DNA of 64,000 nucleotides from Thermoflavifilum thermophilum (GTDB lineage: Bacteria; Bacteroidota; Bacteroidia; Chitinophagales; Chitinophagaceae). Below the pieces are notes generated by a model, which was not told where the DNA came from, did not search any database, and saw only the letters and a program-made list of their open reading frames with translations. A program made the translations under genes and the position numbers. Numbering within the stretch: position 1 is the first letter of the stretch; every line of letters begins with the position of its first letter. Below, piece by piece: positions 9,407-15,744 of the stretch. The DNA is taken from positions 2,166,540 to 2,230,539 of the forward strand of contig NZ_FPCJ01000001.1 of the NCBI RefSeq assembly GCF_900116565.1, in the 5' to 3' direction.

Positions 9407-9461
9407 ATTTGAGTTTTACGCCGTGCCACCACCAGCTGATATGTACATGCTTAAAATTCAT
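9399..9461 (-). CDS. trpL: TrpL, trp operon leader peptide
   Basis: A 20-codon frame from ATG 9461 to TGA 9399, reading MNFKHVHISWWWHGVKLKSL. Codons 10-12 are three consecutive TGG. It lies between a promoter-like sequence and the mutually exclusive hairpins ahead of trpE, the arrangement of classical trp attenuation. Its translation, not its product, is expected to matter. A His codon directly follows the Trp codons (codon 13), with two more at codons 5 and 7. This is noteworthy because his genes lie both upstream and downstream. The frame is too short for routine ORF calling. Confidence 0.88.
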   Translation of the reverse strand: MNFKHVHISWWWHGVKLKSL

Positions 9462-9468
9462 GATGGTG

Positions 9469-9500
9469 CAAATATGCGGCACAATTTCAGAAAATGCAAA
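9469..9500 (-). promoter_or_regulatory. Candidate trp promoter (TTTG / CATATTTG)
   Basis: On the minus strand TTTG (9500-9497) is separated by 20 nt from CATATTTG (9476-9469), one base off the Bacteroidota -7 consensus TAnnTTTG. The -33 box begins just after the hisB stop codon at 9507. The -7 box ends only 7 nt before the trpL ATG, which would give a leader transcript with almost no 5' untranslated region. Confidence 0.6.
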
Positions 9501-9506
9501 TTTTTT

Positions 9507-10649
9507 TTACAACATACCTTTTGTAGTAGGTAGTTGCGGATGATCAGCATCGCGTCTGACGGCCATTTTCAGTGCTTTTGCAAATGCCTTGAAAACAGCT
9601 TCTATCTTGTGATGATCATTTTCACCTGTAGCCTGAATATGCAGGTTGCATCTTGCAGCATCGGAAAGTGATTTAAAGAAATGCATAAACATTTCGGTGG
9701 GCACATCGCCGATTTTTTCCCGGCGAAATGGTACGTCCCATACCAGCCAGCTTCTGCCACCCAGATCAATGGCTACCTGTGCCAGCGCATCGTCCATGGG
9801 CAGGCAGAATCCATAGCGTTCGATACCAAGTTTATTGCCCAACGCATCAGCCAGAGCTTCGCCCAAGGTGATGGCTGTGTCTTCAATGGTATGATGTTCA
9901 TCCACGTGCAAGTCGCCGCGGGCGTGCACGGTAAGATCTATGCTGCCATGGCGGGCCAGCTGATGCAGCATGTGGTCGAAAAATCCCAGTCCGGTAGCAA
10001 TATCGGCTTTACCGGTGCCGTCCAGATTTAGTTTTACATATACATCTGTTTCGGCCGTTACGCGGTGGCGTTCGGCTGTGCGTTGTCCCAGCTTCAGCCA
10101 TTCATAAATTTTTTTCCAGCTTGTGGTTTCCAGTGCTACCGTATCTTGCAGCTCTTCCCTTTCGGCCGGTGGTATTTCATGGGCACCCAGATCGTCGCCC
10201 CGGTTTAGCCAGATGGCTTTGCAACCCATGTTGCGGGCAAACATCACATCCGTAATTCGGTCGCCAATGACATAAGAATGTGCCAGATCATATTTTCCGG
10301 CTTCCAGGTATTTGCCCATCATACCAATGCCGGGTTTGCGGGTGGGTAATTTGTCTTCCGGAAAGGAGCGATCAATCAATATTTCGGTAAAATGCACACC
10401 TTCATTTTCCAGCGTACGAATCACAAAATCCTGCACGGGTTGAAAGCGTTCTTCAGGAAATTTATCCGTACCCAGTCCGTCCTGGTTGGAAACCATCACC
10501 AGCTGAAAGTCCAGCTCCCGTGAAATGCGTGGCAGGTATTGCAGCATTTCTGGGACAAACACCAGCTTGGAAAAATCATCGATCTGATGATCGGGTGGCT
10601 CCTGAATCAACGTGCCATCGCGGTCAATAAACAACAATCGGGGTTGCAT
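9507..10649 (-). CDS. hisB: HisB, bifunctional histidinol-phosphatase / imidazoleglycerol-phosphate dehydratase
   Basis: Two-domain enzyme for steps seven and nine of histidine synthesis. The N-terminal HAD phosphatase domain begins 'RLLFIDRDGT' (D9 and D11 of the DxD motif) and runs to about residue 165. The C-terminal IGPD domain starts near 'RHRVTAETDVYV' and contains the metal-binding 'FFDHMLHQ' and 'DEHHTIED' motifs. The ATG at 10649 gives 380 aa; the longer frame starts at TTG 10655. It is the last proximal his gene. The trp promoter and attenuator follow directly, so any transcript from hisG must pass the trp attenuator to reach hisH. Confidence 0.96.
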   Translation of the reverse strand: MQPRLLFIDRDGTLIQEPPDHQIDDFSKLVFVPEMLQYLPRISRELDFQLVMVSNQDGLGTDKFPEERFQPVQDFVIRTLENEGVHFTEILIDRSFPEDKLPTRKPGIGMMGKYLEAGKYDLAHSYVIGDRITDVMFARNMGCKAIWLNRGDDLGAHEIPPAEREELQDTVALETTSWKKIYEWLKLGQRTAERHRVTAETDVYVKLNLDGTGKADIATGLGFFDHMLHQLARHGSIDLTVHARGDLHVDEHHTIEDTAITLGEALADALGNKLGIERYGFCLPMDDALAQVAIDLGGRSWLVWDVPFRREKIGDVPTEMFMHFFKSLSDAARCNLHIQATGENDHHKIEAVFKAFAKALKMAVRRDADHPQLPTTKGML

Positions 10650-10671
10650 AGGCAAAACGAGCTTTAAAGGA

Positions 10672-11751
10672 TTAATGTGATAAAGGTCCGGAGGCCGTTT
10701 GTTGTGCCTGGTAGGCCTGCAATCCGGCCAGCAGTTTTTCGTTTTCTTCCGGTCGTCCTACGGTGATGCGCAGGCAGTCTTCACAAAGAGCAACCTGGCT
10801 GCGATCGCGCACCACGATTCCCTGTTGCAGCAGGTAGGCATATACTTTTCTTGCCTGTCTGATTTTTGCCAGTACAAAATTGGCTTCACTGGGATAGACT
10901 TTTTGCACGATATCCAACTGTTGCAATGCCTGGCTGAGTGCCTGCCGTTGCTGAATGATATGTGCTTTCCATTGTTCCACCTGATCAACCCGGTCCAGTG
11001 CTTGCAGCAGGGTTTCCTGGGTTAACTGGCTGATGTTGTAAGGATATTTGATTTTATTGAGTATTCCAATGATCGCGGCCGATGCAAAAGCCATCCCTAC
11101 CCGCAGCCCGGCTAATCCCCATGCTTTGGAAAATGTTTGCCAGACAATCAGGTTGGGAAATTCCTGCAGTCGGTGTAAAAAGCCGGGTTGGCTGGCAAAG
11201 TCAATGTAGGCTTCATCAATAGCCACGATGCCATTGAATGCGTGCAGCACGCGTTCCACATCTTCCTGGCGAAGGCAATTGCCTGTGGGGTTATTGGGTG
11301 AACAAAGGATGATAAGTTTGGTTTGAGGTGAAACAGCGCGGAAGATGCTTTCGGTATCTAACTGAAAATCGGCTGTGAGCGGCACTTTTTTGATGATGGC
11401 GTCCTGGATTTTTGCACAGACTTCGTACATGCCATAGGTAGGCGGACAGATAATGACTTCATCTTGCTGGGGTTCACAAAAGGCACGCAAAGTCAGATCA
11501 ATGCATTCATCACTGCCATTGCCCAGGAAAATTTGTCTTTCCGGAATCTGCTTCAGCTTGGCGATCTGGGCTTTTAGCCGGTGCTGCAGCGGATCGGGAT
11601 AGCGGTTATAAGATTTGGGCAGGGGCGATCCCCAGGCATTTTCATTGGCATCCAGAAAAATCTGTGCTTCGCCGGAAAATTCGTCCCTTGCTGAGGAATA
11701 GGGAGTCAGTTGCCGGATATTGGGACGGATGAGTCGTTGCAGGTCAAACAC
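10672..11751 (-). CDS. hisC: HisC, histidinol-phosphate aminotransferase
   Basis: PLP aminotransferase converting imidazole acetol phosphate to histidinol phosphate. The 359 aa product has the PLP lysine motif 'TFSKAWGLAGLRVG', the substrate 'SPNNPTG' motif and 'DEAYIDF'. No ATG is available between the hisD stop and the conserved N-terminus. The start is therefore GTG at 11751 ('VFDLQRLIRPNI'), 30 nt behind hisD. Confidence 0.95.
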   Translation of the reverse strand: MFDLQRLIRPNIRQLTPYSSARDEFSGEAQIFLDANENAWGSPLPKSYNRYPDPLQHRLKAQIAKLKQIPERQIFLGNGSDECIDLTLRAFCEPQQDEVIICPPTYGMYEVCAKIQDAIIKKVPLTADFQLDTESIFRAVSPQTKLIILCSPNNPTGNCLRQEDVERVLHAFNGIVAIDEAYIDFASQPGFLHRLQEFPNLIVWQTFSKAWGLAGLRVGMAFASAAIIGILNKIKYPYNISQLTQETLLQALDRVDQVEQWKAHIIQQRQALSQALQQLDIVQKVYPSEANFVLAKIRQARKVYAYLLQQGIVVRDRSQVALCEDCLRITVGRPEENEKLLAGLQAYQAQQTASGPLSH

Positions 11752-11781
11752 GGTATGAAATGGTTTTATGTTTTGGGTGAA

Positions 11782-13077
11782 TCAGCAAGAATTTTTTGTG
11801 TACTGGAGGCGAATGGCGACAGCCTGTTGATGGGCCTGTAAGCCTTCGGCGAGTGCCAGGGTTTCTACGGCCGGACCGATAGCACGGAGGCCTTCCAGGG
11901 TGAGCTCCTGAAAGCTGATTTTTTTGCGGAAGCTGTCCAGATGCACCCCACTCCAGGCTCGGGCATAACCGGCGGTAGGCAGGGTGTGGTTGGTGCCCGA
12001 TGCGTAATCACCTACACTTTCCGGAGCGTATTGGCCAATGAAAACGGAGCCGGCATGGAGAATTTTATTGGCCAGCGTATGGGCATTGCGGCAAGCCAGA
12101 ATCAGGTGTTCGGGGGCATAGGCATTGAGCAGTTCGATGGCTTGCTCTTCATCTTTCATCAGGAATGCTTTGCTGTGGCTGAGCGCATGGGCAGCTATTT
12201 CCTGGCGGGGCAGGGCAGAAAGTTGCGTATGCAAGGCTGCTTCAACAGCCTGGATCCAGCTTTCATCCGTGCTTACCAATATCACCTGGCTGTCGGGCCC
12301 GTGTTCGGCCTGGGAGAGCAGGTCGGCTGCGGCAAATTCCGGCGGACAGCTGCTATCGCCCAGCACAGCCACCTCCGATGGCCCGGCTGGCATATCAATG
12401 GCAATGCCTTCTTGTTGCAACAATTGCTTGGCCATTGTTACATATCGGTTGCCAGGTCCAAAGATTTTATCCACCCTTGGAATGGTTTCCGTGCCCCACG
12501 CCATGGCTGCAATAGCTTGCGCGCCGCCTACCCGGTAAATCACGGGTATTTCACACACACCTGCCACATACAACAAAGCCGGGTGAAGCTGCCCGTCGGG
12601 CATGGGAGGCGAACAAACCACCAGTTGCCTGCAACCGGCAATCCGCGCGGGAACGGCCAGCATCATCAGGGTGGAGAACAGGGGAGCCGATCCTCCGGGA
12701 ATGTAAAGCCCAACGGATTCAATCGGCAGGGACTTTTGCCAGCACCGAATGCCTGGCATGGTTTCCACTTCAACGGTATCGGTGAGTTGAGCTTCGTGAA
12801 ATTTTCGGATGTTGGCCATAGCCAGATCAATAGCCTGAAGCAACCCGGCTGGCAATCGCCGGGCAATGGTCTTGGGATCGGGCACGGCGAGTGCCAGCCG
12901 ATCCAGATGCACGCCGTCCAGTTCGGCTGTCAGTTCCAGCAATGCCTTATCGCCTTTGGCACGGACACTGGATAAAATTTCTTCCACCCGCTGGCGGATC
13001 CGGGCAGCATCGCTGTCAGGCCGCTTCAACCAGTTTTTCCAGTCAGCTTTTTCCGGATATCGGATCAATGTCCACAT
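11782..13077 (-). CDS. hisD: HisD, histidinol dehydrogenase
   Basis: Zn-dependent NAD enzyme that oxidises L-histidinol to L-histidine in two steps. The 431 aa product shows 'FGPGNRYVTMAKQ', 'DMPAGPSEV', 'LLSQAEHGPDSQ' with the catalytic Glu/His region, and 'TNHTLPTAGYARAWSGV' near the C-terminus. It starts 10 nt behind hisG and is followed by hisC. Confidence 0.97.
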   Translation of the reverse strand: MWTLIRYPEKADWKNWLKRPDSDAARIRQRVEEILSSVRAKGDKALLELTAELDGVHLDRLALAVPDPKTIARRLPAGLLQAIDLAMANIRKFHEAQLTDTVEVETMPGIRCWQKSLPIESVGLYIPGGSAPLFSTLMMLAVPARIAGCRQLVVCSPPMPDGQLHPALLYVAGVCEIPVIYRVGGAQAIAAMAWGTETIPRVDKIFGPGNRYVTMAKQLLQQEGIAIDMPAGPSEVAVLGDSSCPPEFAAADLLSQAEHGPDSQVILVSTDESWIQAVEAALHTQLSALPRQEIAAHALSHSKAFLMKDEEQAIELLNAYAPEHLILACRNAHTLANKILHAGSVFIGQYAPESVGDYASGTNHTLPTAGYARAWSGVHLDSFRKKISFQELTLEGLRAIGPAVETLALAEGLQAHQQAVAIRLQYTKNSC

Positions 13078-13087
13078 GTATGCAGAT

Positions 13088-13951
13088 TTAAATAATCATT
13101 TTTTCAATCGGTACCACCAGAATGCCTTGTGCGCCATGTTTTTTCAGGCTTTCGATGATGTCCCAGAAATCATTTTCATTCACCACAGAATGTACCGAAC
13201 TCCAGCCCGATTCAGCCAAAGGCAGAATGGTAGGACTTTTCATGCCAGGCAACAATTTGATGATTTCCGGCAGCTTATCATTGGGTGCATTCAGCAAAAT
13301 GTATTTGTTGTGACGGGCTTTTTTTACGGCCTGTATGCGAAAACGAAGCTGCTCCAGCAGCTGGCTGGTATATGCATGCAACCGGTTGTGGCTGATGAGC
13401 ACTGCCTGGGAATGCAGAATGGTTTCTACTTCCCGCAGGCCGTTCATGAAAAGCGTAGATCCGCTGCTCACCAGATCGCAGATGGCATCGGCCAGGCCAA
13501 TGCTGGGCGCAATTTCTACGGATCCGCTGATTTCGTGGATTTCCGCTTTCACCTGCTGGGATGCCAGGTATTGGGCCACAATATGCGGATAACTGGTGGC
13601 AACACGTTTGCCGTGCAAATCATGGATGCTTTGATATTCCTGATCTTTGGGAATGGCTATGGACAACCGGCATTTGCCGAAACCCAGCTGTTCCACTACC
13701 TGTACCTGTTTTTCTTTTTCCAGGATTACATTTTCACCCACAATACCCACATCGGCTACTTCATCCTCCACATACTGGGGAATATCATCATCCCGCAGAA
13801 AATACACTTCTAACGGGAAGTTGCTGGCTTCGGTTTTCAATTTGTTCAAACCGTTTTGCAAGTCAATCCCGCATTCTTGTAACAGCTTTATCGAATCGTC
13901 GTGCAAACGACCTGATTTCTGAATGGCAATTTTCAATTTCTGGCTTGGCAT
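13088..13951 (-). CDS. hisG: HisG, ATP phosphoribosyltransferase (long form)
   Basis: First step of histidine synthesis, joining ATP and PRPP, and the usual feedback target. At 287 aa it is the long HisG form with a C-terminal ACT-like regulatory domain (about residues 210-287), so no HisZ partner is needed. Visible motifs are 'KLKIAIQKSGRLHDDS' at the start, 'DVGIVGENV' and the PRPP loop 'LVSSGSTLFMNGL'. It is the first structural gene of the unit and lies behind the his leader attenuator. Confidence 0.96.
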   Translation of the reverse strand: MPSQKLKIAIQKSGRLHDDSIKLLQECGIDLQNGLNKLKTEASNFPLEVYFLRDDDIPQYVEDEVADVGIVGENVILEKEKQVQVVEQLGFGKCRLSIAIPKDQEYQSIHDLHGKRVATSYPHIVAQYLASQQVKAEIHEISGSVEIAPSIGLADAICDLVSSGSTLFMNGLREVETILHSQAVLISHNRLHAYTSQLLEQLRFRIQAVKKARHNKYILLNAPNDKLPEIIKLLPGMKSPTILPLAESGWSSVHSVVNENDFWDIIESLKKHGAQGILVVPIEKMII

Positions 13952-13980
13952 ATAGCTGCTGAATTATAAAACCTGTAACA

Positions 13981-14010
13981 AAAAAGGCTTACCACCACCG
14001 GGTAAGCCTT
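13981..14010 (-). terminator. his attenuator intrinsic terminator
   Basis: Minus-strand arms AAGGCTTACC (14010-14001) and GGTAAGCCTT (13993-13984) form a perfect 10-bp stem around CGGTGGT and run into six U residues. It lies between the leader peptide and hisG, 29 nt before the hisG start codon, so it would cut off the whole operon when it forms. Confidence 0.9.
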
Positions 14011-14023
14011 CTGCATCTGAAAT

Positions 14024-14087
14024 ACGGTATGCACTTCATCTCGGCTTCCCCGGAGACACCCGAATGGCATGATGATGTACATACCGT
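14024..14087 (-). promoter_or_regulatory. his leader RNA 1:2 hairpin
   Basis: Minus-strand segment 14087-14071 (ACGGTATGTACATCATC) pairs with 14040-14024 (GATGAAGTGCATACCGT) over 17 positions, with one A-A mismatch and one G-U pair. Segment 1 contains most of the three His codons, so a ribosome stalled there opens the stem. The released segment 2 includes GCATACC, which can pair with GGTAAGC in the 3' arm of the terminator (six of seven positions). That makes it a candidate antiterminator. Confidence 0.75.
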
Positions 14088-14092
14088 TTCAT
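14036..14092 (-). CDS. hisL: HisL, his operon leader peptide
   Basis: An 18-codon frame from ATG 14092 to TGA 14036 reading MKRYVHHHAIRVSPGKPR. Codons 6-8 are three consecutive CAT (14077-14069). It is placed between a TAnnTTTG promoter box and a perfect terminator ahead of hisG, which is the classical histidine attenuation layout. The His codons sit inside the 5' arm of the 1:2 hairpin. It is too short for routine ORF calling. Confidence 0.9.
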   Translation of the reverse strand: MKRYVHHHAIRVSPGKPR

Positions 14093-14110
14093 GACTGATG
14101 AATTTCGGGG

Positions 14111-14118
14111 CAAAGGTA
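14111..14118 (-). promoter_or_regulatory. his promoter -7 box TACCTTTG
   Basis: A perfect TAnnTTTG Bacteroidota -7 element on the minus strand, 18 nt before the hisL start codon and just beyond the stop codon of the preceding gene at 14129. No good TTTG -33 box is seen at the usual spacing; that region lies inside the end of the preceding gene. Confidence 0.65.
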
Positions 14119-14128
14119 AAGATATTTT

Positions 14129-14806
14129 TTATAGATTACTCGTTTCGGATACAAATTTGCAGTATGGACAATCTTTTGTGGGAGGTGGCGTTTTGGGCGA
14201 ACTAAGTAGGTCCTGCACTTCATGGATGAATGTTAAAAAATCATTTTCATCGTATAGGATTTCTATCCAGTGTTGAGTAAGGGACATAGACAGGCTATTC
14301 TGCGAATCCTGCAGGTTATTCGGATAGAGGAAAAGTAACCCAATTTTGGAAATTTGGCGTTGTTGGCCGTTTTGTGGATGCAGGAAAGCATATTGATAGG
14401 CCTGTAACTGCCGTTTATATGTTTCCTCTTTTCCCTGGCTGTATTTACTGGCCTTGAAATCTACAACACCATAAGTTTGGTCGTCAAATTCAATCAAAGC
14501 ATCATATTTCCCTTCAAGGTAACAATCCATCTTTCCAGGATGTGATATCGTCTTTGAGCTTATTGTCCTTCCCGTTTCAATGATGATGCCTTGTTGGGTT
14601 GTGTTTTTGATAAATGTGGAGATTGATTTGTGATTGAAATAATTTTTAAACAAGCTATCCAGTGTGCTGTTGATCCCGCCTGAGAATCCGGGCTGAGAAA
14701 TTTTGTATTTATATTTCAGGTAGAAGCACCGTTTGCAGGAATGGTACAGGTAAGTCAGGTCGGATGGGCTGATTTTGATGCTGGATGGGGTTTGATTATT
14801 GGGCAT
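14129..14806 (-). CDS. Cas4/RecB-like PD-(D/E)XK nuclease family protein
   Basis: A 225 aa protein with the core of an iron-sulfur PD-(D/E)XK nuclease. It has Cys pair C24/C27 ('SCKRC') at the N-terminus, 'GKYDALIE' (D102), 'VVDFKAS' (D116, K118), 'RQLQAYQYA' (Q133/Q135, Y138) and a C-terminal C213/C216 pair ('CPYC'). Four Cys bracketing the nuclease core is the layout of Cas4 and the AddB/RecB nuclease domain, where they bind a 4Fe-4S cluster. No cas genes, CRISPR array or helicase are nearby. The protein is rich in Ser, Lys, Asn and Gln and the gene looks more AT-rich than the his genes, which may indicate transfer. Its biological role is unknown. Confidence 0.7.
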   Translation of the reverse strand: MPNNQTPSSIKISPSDLTYLYHSCKRCFYLKYKYKISQPGFSGGINSTLDSLFKNYFNHKSISTFIKNTTQQGIIIETGRTISSKTISHPGKMDCYLEGKYDALIEFDDQTYGVVDFKASKYSQGKEETYKRQLQAYQYAFLHPQNGQQRQISKIGLLFLYPNNLQDSQNSLSMSLTQHWIEILYDENDFLTFIHEVQDLLSSPKTPPPTKDCPYCKFVSETSNL

Positions 14807-14879
14807 AATGAAGGGTTAAAACAGATTAGAAAAATAAGAATTGCGGTTTAATTTTTCATCATCGGCAGTAAAATTCTTT

Positions 14880-14887
14880 TATCTTTG
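14880..14887 (+). promoter_or_regulatory. SRP RNA promoter -7 box TATCTTTG
   Basis: A perfect TAnnTTTG element that ends a few nucleotides before the first base of the SRP RNA helix, as expected for a directly transcribed small RNA. A T-rich stretch about 20 nt upstream may serve as the -33 region. Confidence 0.65.
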
Positions 14888-14888
14888 C

Positions 14889-14994
14889 TCTTGGCAAGTC
14901 TTACACGACCAGCTCCTGCTGAACTCCCCCAGGGCAGGAATGCAGCAAGGGTAGGCGGTCGCAGCGGTGCGATGTAAGCCACTTGCCATTTTTT
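14889..14994 (+). ncRNA. ffs: Signal recognition particle RNA (4.5S-type, small bacterial form)
   Basis: RNA component that pairs with Ffh to target nascent membrane proteins. The apical domain IV is recognisable at about 14920-14955: a GGAA tetraloop (14937-14940) closed by GCA/TGC, with the conserved asymmetric loop sequences CCAGG and GCAGCAAGG on either side. The outer stem is TGGCAAGT (14892-14899) with ACTTGCCA (14981-14988). An inner CTTACA/TGTAAG pairing continues it. A run of six T (14989-14994) ends the transcript. Total length is about 105 nt, normal for the short bacterial form. A talC-like gene follows downstream. Confidence 0.92.
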
Positions 14995-15022
14995 CTGAAA
15001 TCTTCAAAAAACAATTCGGGTT

Positions 15023-15676
15023 ATGAAATTTTTTATTGATACGGCCAATCTGAACCAAATCCGCGAAATCAATGATCTGGGCATACTCGATGGGGTTACC
15101 ACCAATCCATCCCTGATGGCCAAGGAAGGCATCAAGGGCAAGGAAGCCGTGTTTCAGCATTATCGCACGATCTGTGAAACTGTGAACGGGGATGTAAGTG
15201 CAGAAGTGGTATCCACCGATTTTGATGGCATCATCCGGGAGGCGCAGGAGCTGGCCAAGATTCATCCGCGGATTGTGGTGAAGGTGCCGATGATCAAAGA
15301 TGGAGTAAAAGCCATTCATTGGCTTACAGAGCATGGTATCCCCACCAACTGTACACTGGTGTTTTCTGCTGCACAGGCCATCTTGGCTGCTAAAGCCGGT
15401 GCCAGATATGTATCGCCTTTCATTGGCCGGATTGATGATATCAACTGGGATGGGCTGGAGCTGATTGAGCAGATTGCGCATATCTACACCGTGCAGGGTT
15501 TTGAAACACAGATTCTGGCAGCATCCATCCGCAGTTCGCTGCATATTGTGAAATGTGCGGAAGCCGGAGCCGATGTTTGCACCTGCCCGTATGATACCCT
15601 GATTGGTTTGTTCAAGCATCCGCTTACGGATATTGGGCTGGCCAAGTTTCTGGAAGACGCCAAGAAATGGCAGTAA
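15023..15676 (+). CDS. TalC/FSA-type transaldolase
   Basis: Small transaldolase / fructose-6-phosphate aldolase family member (217 aa). It starts 'MKFFIDTANLNQI', has 'DGVTTNPSL' near residue 30 and the Schiff-base lysine in 'IVVKVPM' near residue 86. Later motifs are 'TLVFSAAQAILAAKAGARYVSPFIGRIDD'. Members either transfer dihydroxyacetone units in the pentose phosphate pathway or act as aldolases; sequence alone does not decide. It lies 28 nt after the SRP RNA terminator and ends before a strong terminator. Confidence 0.93.
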   Translation: MKFFIDTANLNQIREINDLGILDGVTTNPSLMAKEGIKGKEAVFQHYRTICETVNGDVSAEVVSTDFDGIIREAQELAKIHPRIVVKVPMIKDGVKAIHWLTEHGIPTNCTLVFSAAQAILAAKAGARYVSPFIGRIDDINWDGLELIEQIAHIYTVQGFETQILAASIRSSLHIVKCAEAGADVCTCPYDTLIGLFKHPLTDIGLAKFLEDAKKWQ

Positions 15677-15715
15677 GCCGTTCCTTGTTCATAACATTGT
15701 CCTGAATGGTATTCG

Positions 15716-15742
15716 AATTCCCGGGAAACCGGGAATTTTTTT
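15716..15742 (+). terminator. Intrinsic terminator after talC-like gene
   Basis: AATTCCCGG (15716-15724) and CCGGGAATT (15729-15737) form a 9-bp stem closed by a GAAA tetraloop and followed by seven T. It separates the plus-strand aldolase gene from the convergent mqnE, whose stop lies three bases further on. Confidence 0.92.
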
Positions 15743-15744
15743 AT

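Noticed and set aside
11941-12975. Plus-strand open frame of 344 codons opposite hisD
   Set aside because: Antisense shadow of hisD with no family features, caused by GC-rich codons.
14069-14077. CATCATCAT as a chance microsatellite
   Set aside because: It is in frame within an ATG-to-stop leader, lies inside a hairpin arm, and sits before a terminator and hisG, so a regulatory reading fits better.
14129-14806. CRISPR-Cas association of the Cas4-like gene
   Set aside because: No repeat array or other cas gene is present in the window.
14889-14994. tRNA or tmRNA at the SRP RNA locus
   Set aside because: No cloverleaf or CCA end; the GGAA tetraloop and domain IV loops identify SRP RNA.
14879-15619. 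Minus-strand open frame of 246 codons over the SRP RNA and the aldolase
   Set aside because: It is antisense to an RNA gene and to a conserved enzyme; no domain.
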